From Stichopus chloronotus (Eukaryota > Echinodermata > Holothuroidea > Aspidochirotida > Stichopodidae), in assembly GCA_021234535.1 (NCBI GenBank), contig CM037833.1, positions 1,116,001 to 1,180,000 on the forward strand: DNA of 64,000 bases, read 5' to 3'. This document shows positions 12,341 to 23,576 of this stretch, one piece after another. Position numbers and translations under genes: made by a program. Numbering within the stretch: position 1 is the first letter of the stretch; the number at the start of each line of letters is the position of its first letter. The notes beneath the pieces were generated by a model. That model was given only the letters and a program-made list of their open reading frames with translations, searched no databases and was not told the DNA's origin.

Positions 12341-13996
12341 TTCCTTGCAGTAGACAGGGGAATCTATGCAGTCCTGATGTCGTGTGTGTGTATGTATGCG
12401 TGTGTGTGTGTGACGGTTGCTCGTAAACACTCTACTGTATCTCAAGAAGGGTAACTCTAAGTAATTTCGTTTTTGGGATCTAGGTTCCCCATATTGAGTA
12501 GATGATCCCTATTGTTTTTGGTGGAGGTGAAAGCTTGTTTGGGATAATGAGAGGTAAGAATGTGACATTATTAAGAGGAGCTTGTAAACACCATGGATTC
12601 TGAAGAATGATGGCCTTGAGGGATTCTACGGTATCTCGCGTTCATCATTTGTATAAGCTGTTTGCAAGCACATTCAAGTTATACCTGCGATGCACAAGCA
12701 ATAAAGATAATACTGGACGCTCAAGGCATCCTTACGTCAAGCGGTTTCAAATTTCATGCCCACACTTCACACGCACAAATTCCTTACCAGCCAGCTCGAT
12801 GTGTACGGTCTGTACTATGCAGTATATGAACGTAGTCGATGTGGATCTACAGTGCATTAGTCAGTTAGTATACAACAGCTATATATTGTGATTGTAAAAG
12901 TCAGAATGTCGAGGAAGTGTTTCTCAGTTTCAGTTGAACTCAGCATATTCTGGAGTTTGTGATACTGATATTTCATCTGTACGAGGAAATCTTATGGAGA
13001 TTTGAAGTGCTTGGAGTAAGTCGTCGTTGGCAGGTTGCTGCCACTAACGCTACTGTATAGTGTATTGCTATGCGTAGTTGAAATTTGAATAGCGTGTAGG
13101 CCTAGCCTAGTAAGTTCTAGTACTGTATGCATGGTAGGGGTACATTCAGTCGATTGGTACATGGAGTCGATCAATGCATTTTAAACTCCAGGGAGGCCAT
13201 ATGGGCGCAAAGAAATACTACAGTAAGCACCGTCTACATTCTATTTACTTCAAACAACATCAAAAACAAGTATTTGGGGCGTTATTTTTCATTTCCATTG
13301 AAAATGTTACTCACAGTCAAATTTTTAGGTTTCGGCAATTTGCTGATTATCATGTTTGAAATCGTACTAAAATGTCAACCAAAATGTCTACGGTAAAACT
13401 CCCATTCAACATTTGGATAGAGGGACAATATTTTCATAGCATAAGCATCTTCAAGGCAATTTTTCTGTTATAACAACTTCAAAAATCTTCCAACAGATTA
13501 ATTATTAACAGTCCTCTTAACAACATTCACAGTAAGGGCATTGTTAAAATTTCACCTTACAAAATTGGATGGCAAAGAGGAGCTTTTACTCTCCCAGTCT
13601 AGAAAACTTCCACACATATGAGTGCCAAACAAATGATGACTGATCACCATCCTAAATGTAAAGTCTTTTAAAAGATAATCATCTTTTGAAATTCTAGCTA
13701 CAGCAGATGGATTGGTCATATTACTTTAATGGTCCCTTAATGGGGGGAGTAGAGGTAACAAATCTTCTGTCCTCCATTGTTGCCATCAGCAGGGTATTTT
13801 ACTGAGGGTGACCTATATGGCAGAGAGGAATAACACACCTGCCAACACACTATCACAGGGACGAGTAAATCAAAAAGAGTAAGAACTAACATCCACTTCA
13901 GCAAATTACCTAATCAGCCTCTTAAACAAGTCAAACCTGGACCTGTGTGTATAAAAAAATTACCTATTGGCAAGGAATCACAAAGTCATTTGACTT
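12341..13996 (+). repeat. Copy of the TTCCTTGC dispersed element
   Basis: The left 200 bp (TTGATTCCTTGCAGTAGACA, then a GT-rich tract at 12380-12412, then 'cgtaaacactctac..tctcaagaagggtaactct' and 'catattgagtagatgatccctattg') matches 23577-23760 closely. The right end near 13970-13996 (GGCAAGGAATCACAAAG to ACTTTCTGG) matches 25139-25168. The interior shows no coding domain. It appears to be a non-autonomous element of about 1.65 kb with TGATTCCTTGC / GGCAAGGAATCA inverted motifs near its ends. Confidence 0.6.
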
Positions 13997-14227
13997 TCTG
14001 GTTTTAAAATCAAGCCCTATGTGAACCCAAGATTTCAGATGTTAAAAGTATTTTCATGCACCTAAATTGACACATTGTAACTTTTGTGGAGTCACAAGCA
14101 AAGTCAAATTGCAGAGTAGCATCAGCCATGAGGCATATGTATGTATCATGTAAACTAATGTCTAGCACTCAGTCGCAGGTGGATCATCATTTTGGAGACA
14201 TGGTGGTATTTTGAGGTGTATTCTGAG

Positions 14228-14493
14228 CAGGGATGTAGCTAGCCAAATTTGGGTGCCGGGTAAAGTCTGATCTGGAGAAAGCACCTGGACCCACTCCATG
14301 GCATCTTGGCCCACCCCATTTTGCAGCCATTCTATTTTCATTTTTCCCTCATTTTACTTAGTAAATTTGGGGTTAGTTTTAGATCTCGATTGGCAGATTT
14401 GTGGTGGGCAGGAAGAAGTGCGTTTGCCTGGAGTGCTGGGTGGAAATATCTAGTGCTGGGTGTGGCTGCCCACTGTCTGTAGCTACATCCCTG
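14228..14493. mobile_element. 266-bp hAT-like MITE
   Basis: The left end CAGGGATGTAGCTAGC and the right end GTAGCTACATCCCTG are inverted repeats. The flanks ATTCTGAG and GTTCTGGG agree at 6 of 8 positions, as expected for an aged 8-bp hAT target duplication. No coding sequence is present. Confidence 0.75.
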
Positions 14494-16204
14494 GTTCTGG
14501 GTTGTTTTGTTGAAGTGACACTTCATACAAGGCCTATCCTATGGGCAAGAATGGAAAACCATGTCAAAGAACCAGAACTTAGTGTCACAAGCTTCATCAG
14601 CAACATATACAGTCCTATGTTTAAGGAATTATGTCATTCTGCTGTGCCTGCTTTCAATAAACTAGGTTAGGTTGTCTGAAGTAATACAGTTTCAGCAATA
14701 GCTAGGGGTGTGTCATTCTAGGAGATGTGTCATTCTAGGTGTACATACCACACTATAGGGCTACTGCGCTATTGAATTCTTGCATGCTTCGCATAACATA
14801 CAGTACAGTATGTGAAAGGGACTACAGTAACTTCCTTTCAGTTGTGTAGTTGTTGACAAATTATTGAGACGTGACTCAACCTCTTGGTGACGTTTAATGA
14901 ATATTCACATGATTTTGTCATGGCATCATTTTCGGTGGCAGTATGAGATTCTGTAGAAAGTTGGCAGGCTATTGTATTGGCCGGGACCTTGTTCCAGTGT
15001 TAATATTAGCCAGAATAATCACCCAGTGAGGTCCATGGGTCCAAGGAAGAAAGTTGTACACCAGACATACATACAGTAGAAGGAAATATCGAAACCAGGG
15101 TCTGCTTACAAATTACAGTACTTCTATTGCGGTGATGTTGACAGAGGGAATACAGTACTAGCATTCGAGAATTATATCTTACATGAACTCTTAAACCCCT
15201 GGAACACCTGTTAATAACCAAAGAACATGCAAAACACATATACCTAAAATAACTCATATAGTCTGACCAGTACAGTCATTCTAATAGTATACTGTACTGT
15301 AGGTATGCTGTAGGCCCAAGTTAATGTACCACAGAAGTCAGACTTTTGAATGATAAAGTACACTACAGTATTTTCTTTCGAGGTAGCAGCTACCGTAGTA
15401 TGTGTCAATAGACAGTGTCTTCTCATCGCCACGTACGTGCAAATAAGCTTTCTTTTTCGCCCGAACTTGTTTGTGTGAATAGACGTTTTAAGTGTCTATT
15501 CACCTGTGTTCATGGAAGTAGGAGTTTTATTTTAGTCTTGTTTACACACATGTGTTGCTACTGTACCAATAGCATAGGCCAACAGTATAGGCTATACTGT
15601 GTGTCACATGTACACAAAGACAACTGTTAGTATTGCTTGAGTTTCCATGCTGTTTGCGCATGCATGTGCCAATAATCAGTCTCATTTGCATGAACTTCAG
15701 TTGCTACTGAGTTTGTTTGTGTGATTGTTTGTTTATTTGTGTGTTTTGCTTTTGTTTTTATTTCCATATTTACAATAATACGTAAGATAATGCAAAAATA
15801 GCGTTTTGAGAAGAAAAGAAAACAAGAGAAAAAAAAAGAAGAGATCCTGTACATTACAGTGCACAGGCATAGATAGCAATGTTCATGTTGCTCTCATTCA
15901 GGTAGTTCAATTGGCTTACAGTACAGTACATGTATGCTGAATTTGTGAATGAATAGAATGTGCCTTTGTAATGTTTCAAACACTCATCAGTACCCTTCCA
16001 CATATGCGCAGGCTCAATGGCTCAAGCTGAGAAATCGTACTTGATGCATTTTTACACTGTGTTTTAAGAGTCCCTAAACCATTTGGTTTTCCCCTCATCT
16101 TACCTATTGACTTCTTACCTATTGACTTCTTCCCTACCACTTTGTAGGTTGATGCTCTTGACCCTTTTGACCCAGTCTGATTATATATCATTTGAGGCAG
16201 CACC
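14494..16204. other. Non-coding stretch
   Basis: No gene recognised. TACAGTA/TACTGTA words are frequent. A direct 16-bp repeat, TTACCTATTGACTTCT, occurs at about 16100-16132. Confidence 0.5.
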
Positions 16205-16222
16205 ATGAGGATGAAGGCTCAG
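16205..16222 (+). CDS. Speculative start exon of the Ig receptor gene
   Basis: CACCATGAGG gives an ATG in good initiation context. Six codons (MRMKAQ) then run to the donor CAG|GTAATT in phase 0, the phase needed by the candidate exon at 18421. An 18-nt coding exon is easily found by chance, so this is only a proposal for the missing start codon. Confidence 0.15.
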
Positions 16223-16513
16223 GTAATTCTGTACTTTCTGGTTAATTTTAGTTCTCCCAGGGAACTTCACCATGTGTTTGTACCCTGCATTCCAATGAAT
16301 GCTATTGGTATATGAACATATGTATATGTGTCATTCTTCAATACTGGGTAATGGAAGTGTGACATGCATACCCAAAATTACAATTCATCAAGTAATTTTG
16401 AAAAGTAGCTTGTCACCTTCCAAATATCATATTTTAACTGAGGATCAAATAGGAAGATAGTTGAGTAATAACTGGGTGAGATATTTCAGAAAGTAGGTCA
16501 TTCATCTACATGT

Positions 16514-17684
16514 GTGACGTATGTAACATGGTGTCCACTTGCATGCTTGTAATTGCATATGATAAAAAAAATATGAGATATTTGTGTGTTATCATATTTT
16601 TCTTGCCTATCTGAGTTACTTCTATGCCCAAAAAGTGTCATATTGTATGAAAAGGCATCGAAAACACACCGTTAGAAAAGTGGACACCGTTAAGTACGTC
16701 ACAATGCTGCCATTTGTTCTTAAAACACTGAAAATGTGCATTTACTGGTTTGAACCAGAATGTATTCCCACACTGCTGACTACAGTATTATTGCACAGAT
16801 TAAGTGATGTAGTAAATATTCTAGGTGTCTGGAAAGAGTCAGGTGTTTGCAGTACAGAGTTTTGACTAAAATTGTGACGTACTGTATGTAACGGTGTCCA
16901 CATCCAAAGTTTGAAATTTTCAAATCCTTCATTCCTCAGTAAAAAAATAATATTATGTACAGTACTGTATATTACTCATTCTACTGAAGTTGTTAATAAT
17001 ATCAGTGTCACAGAGAGCCTGATATTCTATCTCAAACTGACATTTTGGTGAAGTTCGAGTTTTTTGTGACGTACTGTACGTAACAGGACAGCAAGGGGGT
17101 GGACACCAAGTCTGTATTCACATACAGTGGCTCTCCTTGTGAACATTGCCACAAATGGCAATACTTATCTAAAAGACAATCTTATGGGCTTTTATGATAT
17201 ACCTGTGTATACAACTGGAAATTTATTATGTGGCTGTATGGCTGCAGTACCTGTAGCTTTGTGACATATGAACTGGGTGGGTGGACACCAATGTTACATA
17301 CGTCACAAATCAAATTTTTGTGTCCTTGTATTTCTGTATACAGTAGATAAGAGCTGAGTGCAAGCACATGTGGATATGAAAGACTGGTGCCTAGGTCTTG
17401 ACAAACACACCTCTAGTCAATTGATAAGTACTTGCAGTTTTCAGGTCTCAGAGTTGTGTTACGTATGTAACAGGGTGGACACCAAATGTTACATACATAA
17501 CACACTTTTTGAATAGCTCATAGAAAATTATTCATGCAATATTTGTTCCCATGCTATGTCACATTCAATAAAGTGATGTGATCCACTTCACAGGACATAC
17601 ATTATGAGGAGATCTAACCCTTGTTTTGTATCTGATAGTCTTTTGAAAAACAGTTGCATTATTATGTCACGTTTTGGTGTCCAC
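16514..17684. repeat. Phased array of GTGACGTATGTAAC / GTGGACACC motifs
   Basis: Seven copies of a composite motif begin near 16514, 16680, 17066, 16874, 17261, 17456 and 17665. The forward form is GTGACGTA..GTAAC followed by GGTGTCCAC or GTGGACACC. The inverted form is GTGGACACC..GTTA..TACGTCAC. Copies at 17261 and 17456 carry both arms and so form palindromes. Starts are spaced 166, 194, 192, 195, 195 and 209 bp, while the DNA between motifs is not visibly repeated. The array could be subterminal transposase-binding motifs, an eroded satellite, or binding sites for a bZIP-type factor (TGACGTA). Confidence 0.75.
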
Positions 17685-18420
17685 TTTTTGGCCATTTTTC
17701 AACTACTATTGGCTCTCAGAAAAATACAAGGGGCAGTATGATAGTGATGTTATCTTATGTATCTCTGTGCTGCGTGAGGTCAATAAAAACGCATCAGCCA
17801 CAGACTTCCGCCCTAAAGAGGTTGAGTAGGTGCTCCATATATTTGTCCACTGTGAATCTCTCCAGTACTGGAGAATTAGCCATACATATTTTATAATATT
17901 AAGCATAAAACCATTTACGACCCAAGAGAACAGTTCAAGCAGCTTCATGAACATACAGTCCAACCTATTTTTCTGGCGTCACTCGTAGTTTTAAAATGCT
18001 TCTCTTGCACCAGAAAATAGAAATTGTTGAGACCTTTGTCAATAGTTTTTGTGAAAGGTGTGCCAACCTGTGGAAACTTAAAGCAAAGTACCAGCAAAAT
18101 AAGAAAATTATTCAAAATGAAACAGTTTGTAGTTGCTATTCATTAGGTAACAGATGGTACATCGTTAGCCCCCTTGATTGTTTTTTCGTACATGTCCAAT
18201 AGGAAATTGAAGAGAACCTTTTTTTTTCCTGATTGAACGTTTTTGTATCGGGACGAACTTAAATTTTATCAGCCAGTTTCTGTAGGGTCCCAAATCACTC
18301 CTTTGTGATGCCGAACTTAAAGAGCTGTCGTCTGCAATTCTACAAGACACCTTTTTGCTTATCATTTTTTTTTGTCTTTTATGATAGTCTCGGAGGTATG
18401 ACGAAACTGTCAGCTTGCAG
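17685..18420. other. Non-coding stretch
   Basis: A 68-codon frame at 17996-18202 (start MLLLHQKIEIVETFV) has no recognised domain. Otherwise this looks like intron or upstream DNA of the Ig gene. Confidence 0.4.
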
Positions 18421-18451
18421 AAACCTGAGAGGACCGGAGCCAGTGAAATTG
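18421..18451 (+). CDS. Candidate short exon A0 of the Ig gene 5' relay
   Basis: The acceptor CAGCTTGCAG and donor ATTG|GTGAGT bound 31 nt. The frame is open as KPERTGASEI plus one base (phase 0 to 1) and joins to the exon at 19300. Evidence is splice sites and phase only. The peptide is hydrophilic and without a known motif. Confidence 0.35.
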
Positions 18452-19299
18452 GTGAGTGCAGGAAAACTGCAGTGCAGTAGTGCTGAAAAATTTCCACCAT
18501 AGGGTACTGAAAAGATTCCAGTAACTTCATTTAACAGAAAGAAGATGTGTGTATACTTACTCTTTATTGGCTTGCTCACTGTTTATAATGTACAGTAGTA
18601 TTACTGCATGTACAGTATGGGACATGCCAGTACCCTCTGTTACAGCTGTCATCCCGGAAACCAACTAACAGGATTACAATAATATCCATGTCATTAACTA
18701 GAGAAGATGTTACATGCTGTACAGTCTTTATCGCTCAACATGATTACTGCTTGTTTGGTGCATTTAGGTGCCTCCATTACTGAAAACTCCGTAGTCACGG
18801 GGACCGATTGACGGTATTCTGATAATGCCATTTAAAGAGAACGACCAGTTTCTTTTGAAGTTGAATCCAAAGGATCAGTTGTTGTTCATTGAATACAAAT
18901 GGAATCGCAAACAGTGGCTTACTACATATTCTCGGTGGGGCTCTGTAGATGGAGGCTGACCTCATTTTAACACTGTGTGTGCCATACATCATCTGGCAGG
19001 TTCTCTAGAGGCAGGAAGAGTTCAAGTCATCAAAACTACCGAGTGTACTGTAGTGTCTGGTAGGCTCCGTAGAGGAAAGCGTCTATTGTATTTTACCAAA
19101 TTGGTAGGCTTCAAAAGGGAAGCGTATCATATTTAAAGAAGTCAAGATGATGCTCCACGCCGTCTCTGTGACGAAGTTCTTCCAACATTTTTAAGGCATG
19201 TCAGTGTGCAGCGAAGTCACGCTCCATTTAGCTCGCTGCAGTGTGTGAAGGTATTGTACTGTGTGTTCTCAGTTTTTCCAGTATCACTTTCCTCTCGCA

Positions 19300-19370
19300 G
19301 GATCTCTAAAGGAACAACGAAGGGAGGAAGTGGAAGTTCTGAGGCCTGAGATCTCTGCTGTGCAATCTGA
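19300..19370 (+). CDS. Candidate short exon B0 of the Ig gene 5' relay
   Basis: The acceptor CTTTCCTCTCGCAG has a good pyrimidine tract, and the donor is GAG|GTATGG. The 71-nt exon takes phase 1 to 0 and encodes a highly charged, helix-prone peptide (SLKEQRREEVEVLRPEIS, then AVQSE). It fits exactly between A0 and A1. Charge pattern and phase make it a reasonable coding exon of unknown role. Confidence 0.45.
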
Positions 19371-20015
19371 GGTATGGAGCTTAAGGTCCTGCTGTGGTGT
19401 GAAGTCTTTCGAAACAATTTCGGGATGAGACGATGATGGTGGCGTGCATTGTTTTTCAATGGAGTTGTGGCGGAGGTTGAGTGGAATGATCTACAAGCCT
19501 CCTGAATGTCCTGGTTGTGCTATACATTGCTGTATGTTGGGTAGTATTGACTTTACTTTGAGTGTTCTGTTGGTTTTCTGTATGTTGTTCATATCATTGT
19601 GGAATTAACCTACAGCTCTGTGTATATGGTACATTTCAGTGTACGGCAGGGTTCATGCAGGTGCTTCCTCTAAGAATTTATCCGTTGTGGTCAATACCCT
19701 CAATAAAAGTTTGACTCACCAAAGAATCTCAGTGTCATGGAATAGTGCACAAGTATTGCAAGCATCATTGCTCACACTGCATCAACTTTAGGAACAAAAA
19801 TGTAGCCTCAAAGTTTGCCAATTTTTATCCCAAGAACATCATTGTGCCAAATTGACAACTCCTTGGGTCAAAATTGCATCATAGTCACTCAGTGGAAAAC
19901 ATTGGTTTATTCTTATATGTGTTAGGTTGCATCTTGGAATCTGTGAAGTCAGTGGTAGCCTACGTGTTGTCAGGACTTCTGGGACTTGTGGGTCACCAGA
20001 GGTTCAGTTTGTTAA

Positions 20016-20573
20016 AGGTCGGGTGACATGCTTCCAGAAAAGAGCTCCCTTCATGCAAATGTTACAAAGTAAAACGCTGAGTGAGAATCCGTTGGAATTT
20101 TGTTTGTATCTATTACCGTTTTTGAGATATGACTTTTCAAAGTTTGAAGAAAATGCAAAACAGATGACATGGAGTGTTGCACAGTGTCAGTTTTTCTTTT
20201 GTTTACCCTACATATTTTGCCTGTTAATTACTTAATTACTGAGTTTCACATTGGTAAGTGATATCGATATCTTTGAAGGAGAAAAGACGTGTTTCCAAAA
20301 TAAAACCCTCTGGGCATATAAAATTATCAAATGACCTTGAAATAAAGGTTACATAAACAAAGGATTAACATAAGACAAATCCTAGTCCCTCCCGTGACGT
20401 CACAAATTTGCATATTTAGCCAATGTTTATTCATGACACAGCTGTGAGACACTAATTTGCCTGTAAATTTGTCAATTTTTAACGGATTTTGACGCAATTT
20501 GAGGCTATTTTCAACATTTTGAATGCCTAATCCGCCCAGTACCTCAAAATGTCATTTTCATGTCACCAGACCT
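20016..20573. mobile_element. piggyBac-type MITE, 558 bp, TTAA target
   Basis: The terminal repeats AGGTCGGGTGACATG and (right end, reverse complemented) AGGTCTGGTGACATG match at 14 of 15 positions. TTAA flanks both ends (20012-20015 and 20574-20577). The homologous intron of duplication unit 2 has a single TTAA (22187-22190) at the same place and no element, which is an empty site. No transposase is encoded. It lies 108 bp upstream of exon A1. Confidence 0.9.
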
Positions 20574-20681
20574 TTAATCTTCTTTTTTTAAAACATCAGT
20601 AGCTGTTGTTGGACACTATGAACCTGTGATGGATTGCCACTTCACCTTTGACTATCTGACATTTGTATTTATCTTTTGTAG

Positions 20682-20703
20682 GATTTATCAGAGACTAGAT
20701 CCG
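20682..20703 (+). CDS. Short exon A1 of the Ig gene 5' relay
   Basis: A 22-nt exon between the acceptor ATCTTTTGTAG and the donor CCG|GTAAGA. It reads DLSETRS plus one base (phase 0 to 1). Exon A2 in the neighbouring duplication unit has the same length, phase and splice positions (DLLETVP). Both copies keep the DLxET pattern, which supports real coding use. Confidence 0.6.
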
Positions 20704-21697
20704 GTAAGAATGATTCGATTTTTTTTTTTAAATTTCTACGTACTTCACTGTAGTAGCTGTTGTTGGACACTATGAACTATCTGTCTCAGCATAACAAATG
20801 CACTTCCATCTTCCATGGAAAGAGTTTAGTGAACCTTTAACACTGCTACTGGCGCCATCCAATTTAGTATCAGTCTGGCATGTCCCCTTTCCATTCTGCC
20901 ATCCTGATATGCATAGAGTGTAGAGCTCTTTTAGAAAATGGTTACAAAATGCTAGTCAGGTATTAGACTAGATGGCACCATGCAATGGCAGTGTTAAAGG
21001 TTACCAAGCACTCTTGGCATGGGAGAAAGGAGTGCCTTTGTTTTGCTGAAACATGTAAGTGAGGCAGCTGGAGAATAACAAAACCAGAGAATTTTGACAT
21101 CTGAAGTTATAATTCAGCCTTAAGACCAAAGTTAATGTAATGCAATCACACATTTTGTTGCGCAATCACTGATATGGCGGGAAGGGGAGGAGAAGAGCTA
21201 CGTTGAAGCTGTGTCGTTGAGCAATTTAGTTAAGACTCTGAATTAAGAATATTGGTACAATGATTTTAGTCCTGTGCTTTAAACATACTGTACAATGTGT
21301 TCATTTGGTAAGAATGGAAACCAACTAAGCATTCCTACTGTATGATTCATCTTAAGTTTAAAATCAGAAATGGAACATATATTCCTCTGCCAAGCACTCA
21401 GCTGTCTGATGAAATTTGAAGATTGTTACAAATGTACTGTAATGTGGTTTTAAACCATGCTGCCACATTATATGTTACTGAATGTAATTGATTTCCCCAT
21501 GTTGTCTGAATGGAGCTACAGTACCTGTTAACTCCATCAGTAGCAAGGAATGGTCAGCATCGATGAAGATCATTTGGCTTCGGTATTGCAGTATTAGAAA
21601 GGTAATTGAATTGTAATACTACAGTGGTAAATCAGCATGATACATACATGTATCGAATCCACACTAACTGTATATATCTGTGTGTATATATTTACAG

Positions 21698-21762
21698 GTC
21701 TTCTTAATTCTCTGTGGGTCAACATTTCCGAACCTTTCAGGAAATATGTTTTTTTCATTCAG
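21698..21762 (+). CDS. Short exon B1 of the Ig gene 5' relay
   Basis: A 65-nt exon, acceptor ATATTTACAG, donor CAG|GTAAGA, phase 1 to 0. With the split codon it reads GLLNSLWVNISEPF then RKYVFFIQ, and includes one N-glycosylation sequon (NIS). The duplicate B2 is 74 nt, exactly 9 nt longer, so an indel between the copies preserved frame. The shared NSL and terminal IQ are still visible. Function unknown. Confidence 0.6.
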
Positions 21763-22297
21763 GTAAGAAACCTTTGACTGGTTTAATGTAAACATGGCAT
21801 AATGTAGAGTATCAGGTGATGTTAGTTTCTCAGTTTTGAGAACTAATATTATTGGAAAATGAGATACAGTCTCAAGTGTCTGATTGACAGCTAATACCAA
21901 AGAAAGCCTCATTTGGATTCTAAAGTTAAAAAATCAGAGGTACCAGATCTTCAGGTTTTTTCCAAGGCAGGGTGACTTCTTGACAACCACTCATTAAAAA
22001 GACAAGCAAAAAAAAACATCATTGCATCAAATTGTATCACAGTGACTCAGTGAAAAGCACTGGTCCATTCATTTATGTAAGGTTGCATCTTTGAATCTGT
22101 GAAGTCAGTGATAGCATTTGTTAGGAACTGCAGTCTCTTGGACTGAAAAAGTTGTAAGACTTGTGGTTCACCAGAGGTTCAGTTTGTTAATTTTCATCTC
22201 TCAAAACATTATCAGTAGCTTTTCTTGGACACTATGAACCTGTCATGCAATGTCACTTCACCTTTGACTATCTGACATTGGTATTTATCTTTTGCAG

Positions 22298-22319
22298 GAT
22301 TTATTAGAGACTGTACCGG
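22298..22319 (+). CDS. Short exon A2 of the Ig gene 5' relay
   Basis: A 22-nt exon, acceptor ATCTTTTGCAG, donor CCGG|GTAAGG, reading DLLETVP plus one base (phase 0 to 1). Paralogue of A1 within the tandem duplication. The acceptor tract and flanking intron are conserved for more than 80 bp upstream. Confidence 0.6.
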
Positions 22320-23299
22320 GTAAGGATGATGAGACTTTTTTTTTTTTCAATTTCTATTAACTTCACTCCTCACATATATCTGTCACAGCATAACAAATGC
22401 ACTTCCATCTTCCATGGAAACAGTTCTGTTAACCTTTAGCACTGCTACTGGCACCATCCAACTTAGTATCAGACCGGTGTGTCCCCTTCCCATTCTGCCA
22501 TCCTGATATGCATAGAGTGTAGAGCTCTTTGAGAAAATGGTTACAAAATGCTAGTCTGGTATTAAACTAGATGGCACCTTGCAATGGCAGTGTTAAACGT
22601 TACCCAGCACTCTTGGCATGGGAGAAAGGAGTGCCTTTGTTTTGCTGAAACATGTAAGTGAGGCAGCTGGTGAATAACAAAACCAGAGAATTTTCTGCAT
22701 TTCCATGGTGTCTTACTTACATTGCTTCTGCTGTAATGGTGCCATATCACATGTCTGTTTATGGTTTACTACCAAAGCTAAAAAGCATACACGTGGTGTC
22801 CATAGCATAATTTGTGTGTACACATGTGCATGTGCGAGATGCTTGGAATCGTAAACCATATATGCCAAGAAGAAGCACTGTAGTCATTCAAATGTCAAAG
22901 GTAGAACTCTTACTAACTCCAGTAACCAGGATTCTCCTTAATGAGTTTGAAGGAAGGAGAAGTGGCATTTGAAGTCAACAAATATACATAATATTCAGAA
23001 ACATTTTACAATGTTTTGTCATGAATTACATTTGCTAGCCCATTTTAAGCACATGATCTATTATTATTATTTCTTTTTTCACAGCAAGTTAAAGTAATTT
23101 TGAGCTACAGTACCATACCATGTTGCTTAATCTCCTCAAATTAAGCATGCAAACACAATACCATCAAGGGCATGGTATTTTCAGTCCAACTGATTGGACT
23201 GCTTGGATTCAACAGCATCGATAAAGATCATTTGACCTCGGTATTGCAATATTAGAAAGATAATTGAATTGTAATACTTCCGTGGTAGATCAGCATGAT

Positions 23300-23411
23300 A
23301 CATACATACATACATACATACATACATACATACATGCATACATACATACATACATACATACATACATACATACATACATACATACATACATACATACATA
23401 CATACATACAT

Positions 23412-23450
<39 letters not shown>

Positions 23451-23451
23451 C
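23300..23451. repeat. (CATA)n then (CA)n microsatellite
   Basis: About 33 CATA units with one interruption (CATG near 23335) pass into about 11 CA units. It ends 29 bp before exon B2. The same intron position in unit 1 (around 21640) has only GATACATACATGTAT, the likely seed. Confidence 0.97.
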
Positions 23452-23480
23452 TAACTGTATAACTGTGTGTACATTTACAG

Positions 23481-23554
23481 GTCATTTTAATTCTCTGGGG
23501 GCCATCCTTCTGGAATCTCTGGAATCTATTACGGAATATTCTTGTCCCATTCAG
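23481..23554 (+). CDS. Short exon B2 of the Ig gene 5' relay
   Basis: A 74-nt exon, acceptor GTACATTTACAG, donor CAG|GTAAGG, phase 1 to 0. It reads GHFNSLGAILLES then LESITEYSCPIQ. Paralogue of B1. A long microsatellite now sits immediately upstream and may affect acceptor use. Confidence 0.6.
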
Positions 23555-23576
23555 GTAAGGAACTTGGACTGGTTTT

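Larger units (their letters stand above)
19840..21995 (+). repeat. Tandem duplication unit 1 (exons A1 and B1)
   Basis: Collinear with 22014-25385. Landmarks in both units, in order, are 'gcatctt.gaatctgtgaagtcagt', 'cacttcacctttgactatctgacatt', exon A, 'gcataacaaatgcacttccatcttccatgga', 'gatcatttg.c.tcggtattgca', exon B, and 'tctcagttttgagaacta...gagatacagtctcaagtgtctgattgacagct'. This unit uniquely carries a TTAA-flanked MITE at 20016-20573. Confidence 0.9.
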
